DNA of 64,000 nucleotides from positions 183,831 to 247,830 of the forward strand of contig NZ_HE978515.1 in NCBI RefSeq assembly GCF_000311725.1, given 5' to 3'. The stretch's first letter is position 1, and the number at the start of each line of letters is the position of its first letter. Shown in pieces: positions 33,391 to 42,814 of the stretch. This DNA is from Robertmurraya massiliosenegalensis JC6 (GTDB lineage: Bacteria > Bacillota > Bacilli > Bacillales > Cytobacillaceae). Position numbers and translations under genes: made by a program. Below the pieces are notes generated by a model. That model was not told where the DNA came from, searched no databases, and saw nothing but the letters and a program-made list of their open reading frames with translations.

Positions 33391-35265
33391 TTATACCATT
33401 ACTTTACAAATATCATTCGTAAATTCAACTGGATCTTGAATTGGCAAACCTTCAATAAGAAGAGCCTGATTGTATAAAAGATTGGTGTATAAGCTTAATT
33501 TTTCTTTATCACTAGCAAGCGCATGTTTCAGTGATTCGAACACTTCATGATTCGGATTAATCTCAAGAATCTTATCCGCTTTCACATTTTGATTATCAGG
33601 CATGGCGTTAAGAATTTTCTCCATTTCGATCGTGACTTCTCCATCTGCCGTTAAGCATACTGGATGAGATTTTAACCGCTTTGATACACGGACATCCTTC
33701 ACTTTGCCTAAAAGGATAGTTTTCATTTCCTCAAACAGTTCTGCATTCTCTTCATCTTTCGTCTCTCTATCTTTTTCACTTTCTTCTATTCCAAGATCGC
33801 CACTGGAAACGGATTTAAATTCTTTTTCCTTATAACTCATCAGCATTTTTATCGCAAATTCATCAATATCCTCTGTAAAATAGAGAATTTCATAGCCTTT
33901 GTCGGCAACAAGCTCTGCCTGTGGTAATTTCTCAATGCGCTCAATTGATTCACCAGATGCATAATAAATAAATTTCTGCTCTTCAGGCATTCTTGAAATA
34001 TACTCGTCCAACGTAACCAATTTCTTTTCTTTTGAAGAATAGAACATAAGTAAATCTTGAAGAGTTTCTTTATTGGCACCGAAATCATTATAAACACCAA
34101 ATTTCAGTTGTCTCCCAAATGACTTGTAAAAAGCTTCATACTTCTCTCGTTCATTCTTCAATAAACTTTGAAGTTCACTTTTAATCTTCTTATTTATATT
34201 CTTTGCTATCAGCTTTAATTGACGGTCATGCTGAAGCATCTCTCTAGAAATATTTAAGGAGAGATCTTCTGAATCTACAAGTCCTTTGACAAAGCTGAAA
34301 TAATCTGGAAGTAAATCAGCACTTTTATTCATGATTAATACACCATTGGAGTAAAGCTCAAGGCCTTTTTCGTATTCCTTCGAATAGTAATCAAAAGGAG
34401 TGCTTTCCGGAATATAGAGAATGGCATTATAACGAATCGTACCATCGACACTAATGTGGATATGCTTTAATGGTTTATCAAAACCATAATGTTTTTCATT
34501 ATAGAAATTTTCATAATCCTCGTCGCTTAATTCGTTTTTATTCTTCCGCCATATTGGTACCATGCTGTTAATGGTTTCTTCTTCCACGTAACTTTCATAT
34601 TCGTCTTCACTATCTTCTTTTTTTCTGCTCTTTGTGACATCCATTTTAATCGGATAGCGAATGAAATCTGAGTATTTTTTAATAATCGATTTCAAACGAT
34701 ATTCTTCAAGATACTCTTCGTAAGAGTCATCTTCTGTGTTTTCTTTTATTTGTAAAATGATTTCTGTCCCGACATCATTTTTCTCAGTTGGCTCGATCGT
34801 ATATCCATCCGCACCTTCTGATTGCCACTTAAATGCTTCATCGCTTCCAAGTGCTTTACTTATCACGGTCACTACATCAGCGACCATAAAAGCAGCATAG
34901 AAACCGACACCGAATTGTCCAATAATATCATGTCCATCTTTTATTTCATTTTCTGTTTTAAAAGCTAAAGAACCGCTTTTAGCAATAATCCCTAAGTTAT
35001 TCTCCAGTTCTTCCTTTGTCATTCCAATCCCGGTGTCAGTGATTTTTAATATGCGATTTTCTTTATCTGCCTCAATTTTTATGTAATAATCATCCTGGTT
35101 AAAGCTTAAGCTGTCATCTGTTAAAGCTTTATAATAGATCTTATCAATCGCATCACTTGCATTAGAGATTAATTCTCTTAAAAACACTTCCTTTTGCGTA
35201 TAAATAGAGTTGATCATCATTTCGAGTAATCGCTTTGACTCTGCCTGAAATTGTCTTTTTTCCAT
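33391..35265 (-). CDS. htpG: Chaperone HtpG (bacterial Hsp90)
   Basis: A 624-aa ATP-dependent chaperone. The N-terminal GHKL ATPase has [25 protein letters not shown] and [15 protein letters not shown]. The middle domain contains the catalytic-loop Arg region ([12 protein letters not shown]), and the C-terminal dimerisation part ends [30 protein letters not shown] precedes the ATG. A perfect CIRCE element lies about 40-60 bases upstream, so HrcA repression is expected. Confidence 0.96.
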   Translation of the reverse strand: MEKRQFQAESKRLLEMMINSIYTQKEVFLRELISNASDAIDKIYYKALTDDSLSFNQDDYYIKIEADKENRILKITDTGIGMTKEELENNLGIIAKSGSLAFKTENEIKDGHDIIGQFGVGFYAAFMVADVVTVISKALGSDEAFKWQSEGADGYTIEPTEKNDVGTEIILQIKENTEDDSYEEYLEEYRLKSIIKKYSDFIRYPIKMDVTKSRKKEDSEDEYESYVEEETINSMVPIWRKNKNELSDEDYENFYNEKHYGFDKPLKHIHISVDGTIRYNAILYIPESTPFDYYSKEYEKGLELYSNGVLIMNKSADLLPDYFSFVKGLVDSEDLSLNISREMLQHDRQLKLIAKNINKKIKSELQSLLKNEREKYEAFYKSFGRQLKFGVYNDFGANKETLQDLLMFYSSKEKKLVTLDEYISRMPEEQKFIYYASGESIERIEKLPQAELVADKGYEILYFTEDIDEFAIKMLMSYKEKEFKSVSSGDLGIEESEKDRETKDEENAELFEEMKTILLGKVKDVRVSKRLKSHPVCLTADGEVTIEMEKILNAMPDNQNVKADKILEINPNHEVFESLKHALASDKEKLSLYTNLLYNQALLIEGLPIQDPVEFTNDICKVMV

Positions 35266-35302
35266 ACAGTTTTCCCCTTTCTAAATATCCGATAATGTTA
35301 GT

Positions 35303-35329
35303 TTAGCACTCTTGCCTCTCGAGTGCTAA
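35303..35329. promoter_or_regulatory. CIRCE element (HrcA operator) upstream of htpG
   Basis: TTAGCACTC (35303-35311), a 9-base spacer and GAGTGCTAA (35321-35329) match the CIRCE consensus exactly. It lies between the promoter and the htpG start, in the transcribed leader. Confidence 0.95.
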
Positions 35330-35340
35330 CGTTCATATTT

Positions 35341-35369
35341 TAAATATCATATAAATGAAAAAGTGTCAA
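35341..35369 (-). promoter_or_regulatory. Sigma-A promoter of htpG
   Basis: On the minus strand TTGACA (35369-35364), a 17-base spacer and TATTTA (35346-35341) precede CIRCE by about 11 bases. The -35 box overlaps the stop codon region of the upstream lipoprotein gene. Confidence 0.8.
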
Positions 35370-35833
35370 TTAGAAACCTCAAGTGCAAAAGCATAGAAAG
35401 CATCGCCTAATGAAACATTTTCATCATCTTCATCCAACCACCAGGCTCCAATAGAATAAAAATAAATGCCAGGCTCTTTTGGACTACTAATTTGAAGATC
35501 TTCAAGTGGTACTTCGGTTCCGGTTTCATTGATGAATTGCTCCACATGAATTTTTGTTGGTCGGGGCTCAAAATCTATCTTTATCGTAACCATTTCCCCC
35601 CCTTTTACCGATATGGGTTCTTTCTCTTTCAACAGCTCCGCTGGTCCAGCGGTATCTACACAAATTCCACTATTCCAACCACCGCTCCAACAATATGTAC
35701 CTAATACCGTTTCATACTCTACTTCATTGATAACTACTTTTGCCATAGGAGGCTTATTTCCACTTAAACCACTTCTTGTACAGCCAACCAAAATCATCAA
35801 TATAAACATAATTGAAATCCATTTTTTACACAT
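35366..35833 (-). CDS. Small lipoprotein, function unknown (155 aa)
   Basis: The signal peptide has a lipobox (MILVGCTR) that places the lipid-modified Cys near residue 18. The mature part contains the pair LGTYCWSGGWNSGICVDTAGP, whose two Cys residues probably form a disulfide, and a C-terminal beta-rich region. AGAGGAG lies 7 bases before ATG 35833; a frame extending to 35950 crosses the divergent promoter area and has no SD. It is divergent from the MBL-HhH lipoprotein gene. No family recognised. Confidence 0.72.
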   Translation of the reverse strand: MCKKWISIMFILMILVGCTRSGLSGNKPPMAKVVINEVEYETVLGTYCWSGGWNSGICVDTAGPAELLKEKEPISVKGGEMVTIKIDFEPRPTKIHVEQFINETGTEVPLEDLQISSPKEPGIYFYSIGAWWLDEDDENVSLGDAFYAFALEVSN

Positions 35834-35918
35834 CTCAAAACTCCTCTTATGATAGAATAATTGATGTAACTTAACACCATGAGCATAATATAAACAAAAG
35901 TCTTTCAGGGGGATTAGA

Positions 35919-37112
35919 TTGAGAAATTTTATTATTAGTATCGCAACCATATTATTTTTAGTTGGATGTAATGCCCAACAACCATCAAGTAATCAAAAAG
36001 AACAGACATCAAATCCGCCTGTTACGGATCAAAAAGAAAATGAATCGTCTTCAAATTTACCAGTAATTGAACAAAGCACTTCAATAAATGAAGAATTGAA
36101 AGTGCACTTTCTAGATGTTGGACAAGCTGACGCTACCCTATTTCAAATTATGGAAAATGGGCAATCTTATACAATACTAATCGATAGTGGAGACTTTACA
36201 GGAGATGAAGTTGTCGACTACCTTCAAAAAAATCAGGTGAAAAATATTAATATTGCGATCGGAACTCATCCAGATGCGGATCATATTGGCCAATTGGATC
36301 AGGTTCTTCAATCATTTCCGGTCGATGAAGTTTGGCTATCCGGTAACACCAGTCAATCAGACACTTTTCAACGAGTATTAATGGCGATAAGCGAGAATGA
36401 TGTAGATTATGTCGAGCCAAGAACGGGTGATACTTACGACATAGGCCCTCTTCATTTAGAGGTGTTATATCCAAAGGAAATCACAGGTAAAGCGAATGAA
36501 GAATCGATTTCTGTCAAAATAACATATGGGGAAATCAGTTTTGTCCTTACTGGTGATGCAGAAAAACAAAATGAAAGAGAGATGATTCAAAGTGATGCCC
36601 AGTTAAAGGCAACCTTTTTACAACTTGGTCATCACGGTTCATCCACTTCTACAAGCAAAGAATTTTTGCAAGCCGTTCAGCCTGAAGTGGCGATTTATAG
36701 TGCTGGTTTGGATAATTCTTATGGGCATCCCCATGAAGAAGTCGTATCACTTATTCAAGAGTCAGGAATTCCTCTCTATGGAACAGACGTTCACGGAACG
36801 ATTATTGTTACAACAGATGGAAAAACGTATCAAATTAAGACAGAAAAAGATGGTACGATACAAAAAAAAGATTCAGCACCACAATCACCGACAAATGAGC
36901 CAGAGCAAAACCATGAAAGCTGTATTAATATTAACGCTGCTACGGTTGAAGAAGTTGAGGAAATCATTCATATTGGACCTGAACGAGCAAAAGATTTAAT
37001 TGAATTAAGACCCTATCATTCAATTGATGAATTAACCAAAATCAATGGAATTGGACCAGCAAGAGTCGATGACATTAAAGATGAAGGTTTAGCTTGCATA
37101 GGAGGAGATTAA
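35919..37112 (+). CDS. Lipoprotein with ComEC-like metallo-beta-lactamase and helix-hairpin-helix domains
   Basis: A signal peptide with lipobox FLVGCN (Cys near residue 17) and a Gln/Ser/Asn-rich linker lead to a metallo-beta-lactamase fold at about 60-290. The metal motifs are visible: VHFLDVGQADA, THPDADHIGQ, VLTGDAE, LGHHGSSTST and SYGHPHEEV, as in the C-terminal domain of ComEC. The C-terminal 65 residues (CININAATVEEVEEIIHIGP, then GIGPARVDDIK) are a ComEA-like HhH DNA-binding pair. TTG 35919 follows AGGGGGA. It leads a likely operon with DUF3006 (1 base downstream). The combination suggests a surface-anchored nuclease or phosphodiesterase acting on DNA; that is inference. Confidence 0.85.
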   Translation: MRNFIISIATILFLVGCNAQQPSSNQKEQTSNPPVTDQKENESSSNLPVIEQSTSINEELKVHFLDVGQADATLFQIMENGQSYTILIDSGDFTGDEVVDYLQKNQVKNINIAIGTHPDADHIGQLDQVLQSFPVDEVWLSGNTSQSDTFQRVLMAISENDVDYVEPRTGDTYDIGPLHLEVLYPKEITGKANEESISVKITYGEISFVLTGDAEKQNEREMIQSDAQLKATFLQLGHHGSSTSTSKEFLQAVQPEVAIYSAGLDNSYGHPHEEVVSLIQESGIPLYGTDVHGTIIVTTDGKTYQIKTEKDGTIQKKDSAPQSPTNEPEQNHESCININAATVEEVEEIIHIGPERAKDLIELRPYHSIDELTKINGIGPARVDDIKDEGLACIGGD

Positions 37113-37113
37113 C

Positions 37114-37377
37114 ATGAAGGCATATATTGATCGTTTTGAAGGAAATCTTGCTGTGATAATTATCGAAGAAAGCAAACAGCAATTTACAAAACCTATTGAG
37201 CAACTGCCTGAAGGTGCAACGCCAGGAATCTGGTTAAGGGTGACACTAAAAAGTGAAGACATGATCGAAATAGAGATCGATGAGGATAAGACAAATTTAG
37301 CAAAGAACTCTGTTAACCATCTAATGGCTCAACTTCGTTCCAAAAAGAAGGAGAGCAAGTTCAAGAAGAAGAATTAA
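37114..37377 (+). CDS. DUF3006 family protein (87 aa)
   Basis: A small protein starting KAYIDRFEGNLAVIIIEE, the typical DUF3006 opening, with an acidic middle (IEIEIDEDKT) and a basic tail (SKKKESKFKKKN). AGGAGGA precedes the ATG. It starts directly after the MBL-HhH gene. DUF3006 genes follow ComEC-like MBL genes in many Firmicutes, which suggests a joint function. No signal peptide. Confidence 0.83.
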   Translation: MKAYIDRFEGNLAVIIIEESKQQFTKPIEQLPEGATPGIWLRVTLKSEDMIEIEIDEDKTNLAKNSVNHLMAQLRSKKKESKFKKKN

Positions 37378-37412
37378 ACACTATAAATATTTCTATGGTA
37401 GGAGCGATTATT

Positions 37413-37880
37413 TTGTTCGTAAAGATGAAAAAATCAGAGTTACAAAATCGTACTGATATATGGAATGCCATGGTTTTTTTAATGAGTGAGTATGATTTTC
37501 CGACTGATGACCATTTTGCCAATAAAACATTTCTAGCTTATCATTACTACTCCGAACTTGAAAGTGGTGGACATGAGGCGCTATTCAACTGGTCAGAAAT
37601 GTACTTCAATAAAGTTGGCGTAAATAACTTCTTTAAGGGCCTCATTGCTATTCTTAAAGAAATTAATGCCCAGGATTACGCTTCTATCGAAGAAAAATAT
37701 GGGGAAACATTATGGGGACTATACAAAGCATTGGAAAATGATGATTCTAAAGAAGAAGCGTTCTATAACTTAATTGAAAAAGCTGATCAAGAATATTACC
37801 AACTAGACGGTAAATTAGAGCGTTTATTAGAAGAGTATTTTATACGTATATACACACAATTTATTGAAGTGGTAGATTAA
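37413..37880 (+). CDS. DMP19/DUF4375-like protein (155 aa)
   Basis: A soluble, acidic, all-helical protein. The stretch FLAYHYYSELESGGHEALFNW resembles the conserved GGxxQFFxN region of DMP19/DUF4375 proteins, which have been described as DNA mimics in some bacteria. TTG 37413 has AGGAG 8 bases upstream; ATG 37395 lies upstream of the SD and is less likely. It may be the last gene of the MBL-HhH operon (35 bases after DUF3006). The family call is by eye. Confidence 0.6.
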   Translation: MFVKMKKSELQNRTDIWNAMVFLMSEYDFPTDDHFANKTFLAYHYYSELESGGHEALFNWSEMYFNKVGVNNFFKGLIAILKEINAQDYASIEEKYGETLWGLYKALENDDSKEEAFYNLIEKADQEYYQLDGKLERLLEEYFIRIYTQFIEVVD

Positions 37881-37943
37881 TACAAAAACGCTTGTGATGA
37901 TGGCATTAATGCCTTTTCTTTGTCATTCACAAGCGTTTTTGTA
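37881..37943. terminator. Bidirectional terminator
   Basis: ACAAAAACGCTTGTGA pairs with TCACAAGCGTTTTTGT around a 30-base loop that holds a smaller GGCATTAATGCC hairpin. It separates the convergent DMP19-like and HcxA-like genes. Confidence 0.87.
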
Positions 37944-37950
37944 TTACCCA

Positions 37951-39036
37951 TTACTTAGCTATTCCCTCTAAATCACAAATCGCTTTTTTCACCCTATTTT
38001 CATCAATGATTCCAATTGGCATGACATGAATCGATTCTTCTTTTAGTGTCGCTTTTTCTGCAATTTTTTGCACCACTATCTCTGTAACCTCTTGTATCCC
38101 TAACTCTTTTAGTGAACAAGGTAAACCAAGCCGTTGATAAAATGGGAGTAAATAGTCAATTTCAGACTTCTTTTCTTCTATTATTAATTGAACAAGTATT
38201 CCATATGCGACTTTTTCGCCATGCAAGACATGATGAGTTTCATCTAAAACTGTTAATCCATTATGAATCGAATGAGCACCTGCGATACGGCCATAGTGGT
38301 CACCAAAGCCTCCGACCATCCCTCCTAAAGCAATAATCGTTTCAACTACTTTAATAAAATCATCATTTAGGACGCCTTCATGTATGGCTTGGATCGCTCC
38401 TTCTGAATGCTTGAGGATAAGCTCCTTACATTGTCTTGCAGTATAATAAGATACCTGTAATGGCACTGGTTTATTAGGCAGCTTCGCCATTTGAACATCT
38501 GCTTCATACCATTTCGCAAGGGTATCCCCTATCCCTGCAATAAACATTTCCTTAGGTCCTTGAAGTAAAATATTGGGCTCTATTAAAACTAAACTCGTAC
38601 ATACAGGGTAAACATCGTAACGTATAAAGGCCCCTGACTGATCATACAAAACACTAAGTGGAGTCCACGGGGAACAATTAGACGCAAGGGTCGGGACTAA
38701 AATAGCTTGAACACGCGTCTTATCACATACTGCTTTAACCAAATCGAGTACCTTTCCACCACCAACACCTATGACTCCATCATAGTTATGTTCATAGAGG
38801 ATTCCAGCTAACTCCTCTATTTCCTCGATAGAGCACTCTCCACGATATGTATGCTCGTCATAATTTACGGCTGAAAGTGTTGGCCAGTAGGCTCGTGCTG
38901 CCTGCCACGATTTTGTCCCATGTACGATCAGCACCTTCTTCAACCCTCTTTCTAGCAACTTTTGCTCAAGAAGTTCCAATGCATCTTCCTGTAATATGTA
39001 CTCACTTGGTGCTCCATGCACGGAAAAAGTTTGCAT
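37951..39036 (-). CDS. Iron-containing alcohol dehydrogenase family, HcxA/YbdH-like
   Basis: A 361-aa group III/glycerol-dehydrogenase-like enzyme. The NAD(P) loop is GVGGGKVLDLVKAV. The metal-binding residues lie in GIGDTLAKWYE (Asp), GGFGDHYGRIAGAHSIHNGL (His) and HHVLHGEKVAYG (His). E. coli HcxA (YbdH) of this type reduces 2-oxo acids such as 2-oxoglutarate and 2-oxobutyrate and neighbours a methionine aminotransferase gene. Here it follows metNIQ. GGAGGAGGG precedes the ATG. The role in handling 2-oxo acids from methionine metabolism is inferred from context. Confidence 0.78.
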   Translation of the reverse strand: MQTFSVHGAPSEYILQEDALELLEQKLLERGLKKVLIVHGTKSWQAARAYWPTLSAVNYDEHTYRGECSIEEIEELAGILYEHNYDGVIGVGGGKVLDLVKAVCDKTRVQAILVPTLASNCSPWTPLSVLYDQSGAFIRYDVYPVCTSLVLIEPNILLQGPKEMFIAGIGDTLAKWYEADVQMAKLPNKPVPLQVSYYTARQCKELILKHSEGAIQAIHEGVLNDDFIKVVETIIALGGMVGGFGDHYGRIAGAHSIHNGLTVLDETHHVLHGEKVAYGILVQLIIEEKKSEIDYLLPFYQRLGLPCSLKELGIQEVTEIVVQKIAEKATLKEESIHVMPIGIIDENRVKKAICDLEGIAK

Positions 39037-39059
39037 GTACCGTCCCTCCTCCTATTAAA

Positions 39060-39087
39060 AGACCCACTCATTAAAAGAGCGGGTCTA
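39060..39087 (-). terminator. Terminator/attenuator between metQ and the hcxA-like gene
   Basis: On the minus strand AGACCCGCTCTTTTAATGAG and TGGGTCT form a hairpin followed by TTTTAAT, right before the SD of the dehydrogenase. It ends the metNIQ transcript or reduces read-through. Confidence 0.75.
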
Positions 39088-39099
39088 ATATTAAATCGG

Positions 39100-39927
39100 T
39101 TAATTCATCCACTCTGGTTTTCCGAAGCCTTGGAATTCCTCATCAATCACCTTTTCAAAAGCATCAGATTCAACCACTTCGACAATATCTTTTGCAAGCT
39201 GATCATCTTTATTTTCCGTTTTCACAGCTACAACATTACGATAAGAATCAAGCATTTCTTCTAAAGCAAGAGCAGTTAATAAATCCATCCCTGCTGCAAG
39301 AGCAAAGTTTCCTGGAACAGCGGCAAGGTCAGCACTTTCTACTGAGCGTGGAAGCTGCCCTGCTTCAATTGGTTGAAACTCCAGATTTTTCTTATTTTCT
39401 ACAATATCCTTTTCAGAAACGGTTAACGGGTCAGCATTTTCATCAAGGACAATAAGACCTTCATCTTGAAGGGTATTAAACGCACGAGCTGCGTTTGTAG
39501 GGTCATTTGGAATCGTAATTGTTGCACCATCTGTAATATCTTCAATCGAATCGAATGTATTCGAGTAAATTCCCATTGGTGCCGTTGGAACGGTAATTAA
39601 AGCCGTTAAATCCATGTTGTTTTCTTTCGCAAAATTTTCCAGATAAATCGTGTGTTGGAAAAGATTTGCCTGAATGTCTCCATTATCTAGGGCATTGTTC
39701 GGTTGAATATAATCGCTGAATTCAATGACCTTAACGGTATAACCTTTTTCTTCAAGATTTGGAATGATCGCTTTCTTTAACATATCACTATACGGACCTG
39801 CAGTTGCTCCAACAGTAATTTCTTTTGATTCTCCACCTTCAGAACTTGAGTTATCATCATTGCTACCACATGCTGCTAAAAATCCAATAATCAGTAAAAT
39901 AAATCCTGTAGTTAACCACTTTTTCAT
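39100..39927 (-). CDS. metQ: Methionine ABC transporter substrate-binding lipoprotein
   Basis: A NlpA/MetQ lipoprotein of 275 aa with the lipobox GFLAACGS. The mature start KEITVGATAGPYSDMLKKAI and the segments GDIQANLFQHTIYLENF, TIPNDPTNAARAFNTLQ and AAVPGNFALAAGM are standard for MetQ. It binds D/L-methionine outside the membrane and delivers it to MetI. AAGGAAAAATAGG precedes the ATG. It is the last gene of metN-metI-metQ. Confidence 0.93.
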   Translation of the reverse strand: MKKWLTTGFILLIIGFLAACGSNDDNSSSEGGESKEITVGATAGPYSDMLKKAIIPNLEEKGYTVKVIEFSDYIQPNNALDNGDIQANLFQHTIYLENFAKENNMDLTALITVPTAPMGIYSNTFDSIEDITDGATITIPNDPTNAARAFNTLQDEGLIVLDENADPLTVSEKDIVENKKNLEFQPIEAGQLPRSVESADLAAVPGNFALAAGMDLLTALALEEMLDSYRNVVAVKTENKDDQLAKDIVEVVESDAFEKVIDEEFQGFGKPEWMN

Positions 39928-39960
39928 CCTATTTTTCCTTCTTTCTCAATTTATTTAAGG

Positions 39961-40632
39961 CTATCTTTTGTCTACTACCTTGGCGATAAAATCACCAAAG
40001 ATTTGAATGACTTGAACCAGTATGATTAGAATGAGGACTGTCGCAATCATAATCGTATTGTCATAGCGATAATAACCAAAACGAATCGCTAAATCGCCAA
40101 TTCCTCCACCACCAACGGTTCCAGCCATAGCCGAAAACCCAATTAAACTAATCAATGTTAATGTAATTCCAGATATAATTCCTGACTTTGCTTCTAAAAG
40201 AAGAACATCTTTGATAATCATCCATGGAGTCGCTCCTGCTGCAATCGCAGCTTCAATGACTCCCTTATCAATTTCACGTAAAGCCGTTTCGACAATTCGA
40301 GCAAAAAAAGGAATCGCTGCAACTGATAATGAAACGCTAGCAGCCGTCGGACCAATTGTCGTGCCAACAATCGCTTTTGTAAGCGGAATTAGTGCTACTA
40401 ATAGAATGATAAAGGGGATTGAACGAACCATATTGACAATAAACCCTAAGATGCTTTGAATGCTTCGACTCTCCCAAAACAAGCCCTTATCTGTTATATA
40501 AAGTAGGATTCCTATCGGAAGACCCATCACAACAGAAACAGCAAGGGAAATAGCAATCATATAAATCGTCTGTAGAAAAGCCGTATTTATATCTGGTAAA
40601 AGTTCAATGAAGTGTCCAAAATCAAATAGCAT
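39961..40632 (-). CDS. metI: Methionine ABC transporter permease
   Basis: A 223-aa permease with five helices and the EAA loop AAIAAGATPWMIIKDVLLLEA that contacts MetN. NMVRSIPFIILLVALIPLTKAIVGT is conserved in MetI. GGAGGTG lies 7 bases before the ATG, which overlaps the end of metN by 11 bases. It is part of metNIQ, controlled by the upstream SAM riboswitch. Confidence 0.94.
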   Translation of the reverse strand: MLFDFGHFIELLPDINTAFLQTIYMIAISLAVSVVMGLPIGILLYITDKGLFWESRSIQSILGFIVNMVRSIPFIILLVALIPLTKAIVGTTIGPTAASVSLSVAAIPFFARIVETALREIDKGVIEAAIAAGATPWMIIKDVLLLEAKSGIISGITLTLISLIGFSAMAGTVGGGGIGDLAIRFGYYRYDNTIMIATVLILIILVQVIQIFGDFIAKVVDKR

Positions 40633-41635
40633 CTTGTAACACCTCCACCTGTGCGTCTCGTTCTTTGATATAGCTTAACGCTCTTTTTATTTCGTCCTCT
40701 TCCCCTTTTAATTCCATTACAAAAATCCCTAGCGGCAGCTCCTGAATATATTCGATGGAACCGTGTAAGAAATTACCCTTCACTTGAAATTGCTGTAAAG
40801 TATCTGAAATGACCCCTTCTCCAGCAACTTTCCCTCGGAATGTCACTTTCACAATCGGTCCTGTACAGCTCTTTGCAATCGTATCTGGTACGTCAAAATT
40901 CACAACACTGGCAATGAATTCTTTTGCTAAGTCTGTTTTCGGACGAGCAAAGATGTTATAAACAGCTCCTTCTTCAATCACTCTTCCATCTTGCATAATG
41001 GCCATTCGATTACAGATTTCCTTGACGACATTCATTTCATGAGTGATTAAGACAATCGTGATATTTAGTTCCTGATTGATTTTCTTAAGTAAGTTTAGAA
41101 TCGATTTCGTTGTTGTCGGATCAAGGGCAGAGGTTGCCTCATCACAAAGTAACACCTTCGGATTATTGGCTAATGCTCTCGCAATCGCTACTCTTTGTTT
41201 TTGACCACCACTGAGTTGCGAAGGATAAACATCACGTTTATCAGCTAAACCAACCATTTCAAGAAGATTTTCAACTCGAATCGACATTTCCTTAGATGGT
41301 ACTTTCGCAGCCTTTAAAGCAAAAGCAATATTTTCATAGACTGTTTTTTGACTAATTAAATAGAAATGTTGAAAGATCATCCCGATTTTTAGTCTGGCTA
41401 GTCGTAGGTCTTCGCCACGTAATAACGTAAGGTCCTTCCCGTCTACAGTTAGGTGACCTGAAGTCGGTCGTTCGAGTAAATTAATACAGCGAAGCAAAGA
41501 ACTCTTCCCTGCACCAGAATATCCGACGATTCCGTAAATCTCTCCTTTTTCAATCGAGAGAGTTACATTATCAACTCCATTTACTTCACCATTTTTCGTT
41601 TTGTATATCTTTGAAAGATTTTGAATTTGTATCAT
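40622..41635 (-). CDS. metN: Methionine ABC transporter ATP-binding protein
   Basis: The ATPase of MetNIQ, 337 aa. Walker A is GYSGAGKSSLL, the Q-loop IFQHFYLI, the signature LSGGQKQR, Walker B VLLCDEATSALD, and the switch His sits in LITHEM. The C-terminal 90 residues form the NIL domain (KVTFRGKVAGEGVISDTL) that binds methionine and inhibits transport. ATG 41635 has GAGG 7 bases upstream; TTG 41641 is possible. Confidence 0.95.
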   Translation of the reverse strand: MIQIQNLSKIYKTKNGEVNGVDNVTLSIEKGEIYGIVGYSGAGKSSLLRCINLLERPTSGHLTVDGKDLTLLRGEDLRLARLKIGMIFQHFYLISQKTVYENIAFALKAAKVPSKEMSIRVENLLEMVGLADKRDVYPSQLSGGQKQRVAIARALANNPKVLLCDEATSALDPTTTKSILNLLKKINQELNITIVLITHEMNVVKEICNRMAIMQDGRVIEEGAVYNIFARPKTDLAKEFIASVVNFDVPDTIAKSCTGPIVKVTFRGKVAGEGVISDTLQQFQVKGNFLHGSIEYIQELPLGIFVMELKGEEDEIKRALSYIKERDAQVEVLQDAI

Positions 41636-41659
41636 ACACAAACCTCATTTTTTTAAAAA

Positions 41660-41822
41660 TAAAAATGCGTCCTTCCACTGAAAGACGCATCGAAATACTA
41701 TATCTCGACTTATCTTTCAGAATGAAAATCATCATTCTGCAGGAATTGGCACCTTCCCATTAATAAGGGGGTTGCCGGACGTCATAGGGCCATGTCCCTC
41801 GGTCACTCTGGATAAGTTTGAA
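41660..41822 (-). promoter_or_regulatory. SAM (S-box) riboswitch of metNIQ
   Basis: Minus-strand reading shows CTTATCCAGAGTGACCGAGG, GACATGGCCCTATGACG, TCCGGCAACC, GAAGGTGCCAATTCC and a closing GATAAG; the aptamer spans about 41709-41817. A terminator (ATGCGTCTTTC pairing with GAAGGACGCAT, then T5) at 41662-41690 precedes metN by about 25 bases. SAM binding should switch the methionine importer off. Confidence 0.95.
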
Positions 41823-41954
41823 AATTTTAAATTAGATTGTAATTTAGATAATACTAGCCTAGAAATTATCTGTCAATAGTTAATTTACTGTCTACTTTTA
41901 TGATATGCGCTTACATATTGACTACATCTGTTATCACAAAGAAATTTTATTTTT

Positions 41955-42734
41955 TCACTCATATAATTCCTCTCTGCGATCTTGAAAAATAGGAATCCTT
42001 TGACGGACATCTTTGACTTGCTCAATATCAATCTTGGCATAGTAGATGCCTTCTTTTTCCTCATTTGCTATGAGAAGCTCTCCCCAAGGTGCAATGACCA
42101 TGGAATGACCATTAAATTCATTGTTCGGATCGTTTCCAACACGGTTTACAGCGACAACATAACATTGATTTTCAATCGCTCTCGCCTGAAGTAATATTTG
42201 CCAATGATCCATTCTCTTTTCCGGCCACTCAGCAGGAATAAAAATCACTTTTGCCCCATCCAAAACATGAGCTCGAGTCCATTCAGGAAATCGCAAATCA
42301 TAACAAATAACTCCTGCACATTCAATCCCATCTAACGCAAAACCATTTCGCTTTTGACCGGGTTCCATATAAAGGTGTTCATCCATAAGCTTAAATAAAT
42401 GTGCTTTATCATATTCGGCGACAAGCTCTCCATCTTTTCTAACAACATACATCGTATTATAGAATTTTCCATTTCGTTTCGTTGAGACAGAACCAGCGAC
42501 AATATTTACACGATGTTTTCGAGCAAGCTCTTGTAAAAATGCTTTTGTTTTTTCCCCATTTTCGTCTGCTAATCTAGTAAGTTCAGTTAAGGCATATCCT
42601 GTATTCCACATCTCAGGTAAAACAATCGTATCCGTACCCATACTTGCCGCCTCGTCAATAAAACGCTTCACTGCTTGATAGTTTTTTTCTGGTTCCCCAA
42701 ATTCAATATTCATTTGCACACATGCAATTTTCAT
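41955..42734 (-). CDS. mtnU: Carbon-nitrogen hydrolase, MtnU-type omega-amidase
   Basis: A nitrilase-superfamily enzyme of 259 aa. The Glu-Lys-Cys triad sits in TIVLPEMWNTGY (Glu), EYDKAHLFKLMDEH (Lys) and CAGVICYDLRFPEW (Cys). MtnU/Nit2-type enzymes hydrolyse 2-oxoglutaramate, the by-product of glutamine-dependent transamination of the methionine-salvage keto acid. AGAGGGGG precedes the ATG. It is divergent from mtnE; in B. subtilis both are also neighbours in the mtn cluster. Confidence 0.87.
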   Translation of the reverse strand: MKIACVQMNIEFGEPEKNYQAVKRFIDEAASMGTDTIVLPEMWNTGYALTELTRLADENGEKTKAFLQELARKHRVNIVAGSVSTKRNGKFYNTMYVVRKDGELVAEYDKAHLFKLMDEHLYMEPGQKRNGFALDGIECAGVICYDLRFPEWTRAHVLDGAKVIFIPAEWPEKRMDHWQILLQARAIENQCYVVAVNRVGNDPNNEFNGHSMVIAPWGELLIANEEKEGIYYAKIDIEQVKDVRQRIPIFQDRREELYE

Positions 42735-42814
42735 AGTGACCCCCTCTAGACATTTTTAATTAAAGATTATAGAATTTGTTTTAAAATCGCAAATACTTTT
42801 TAAAGGTGGAACAT

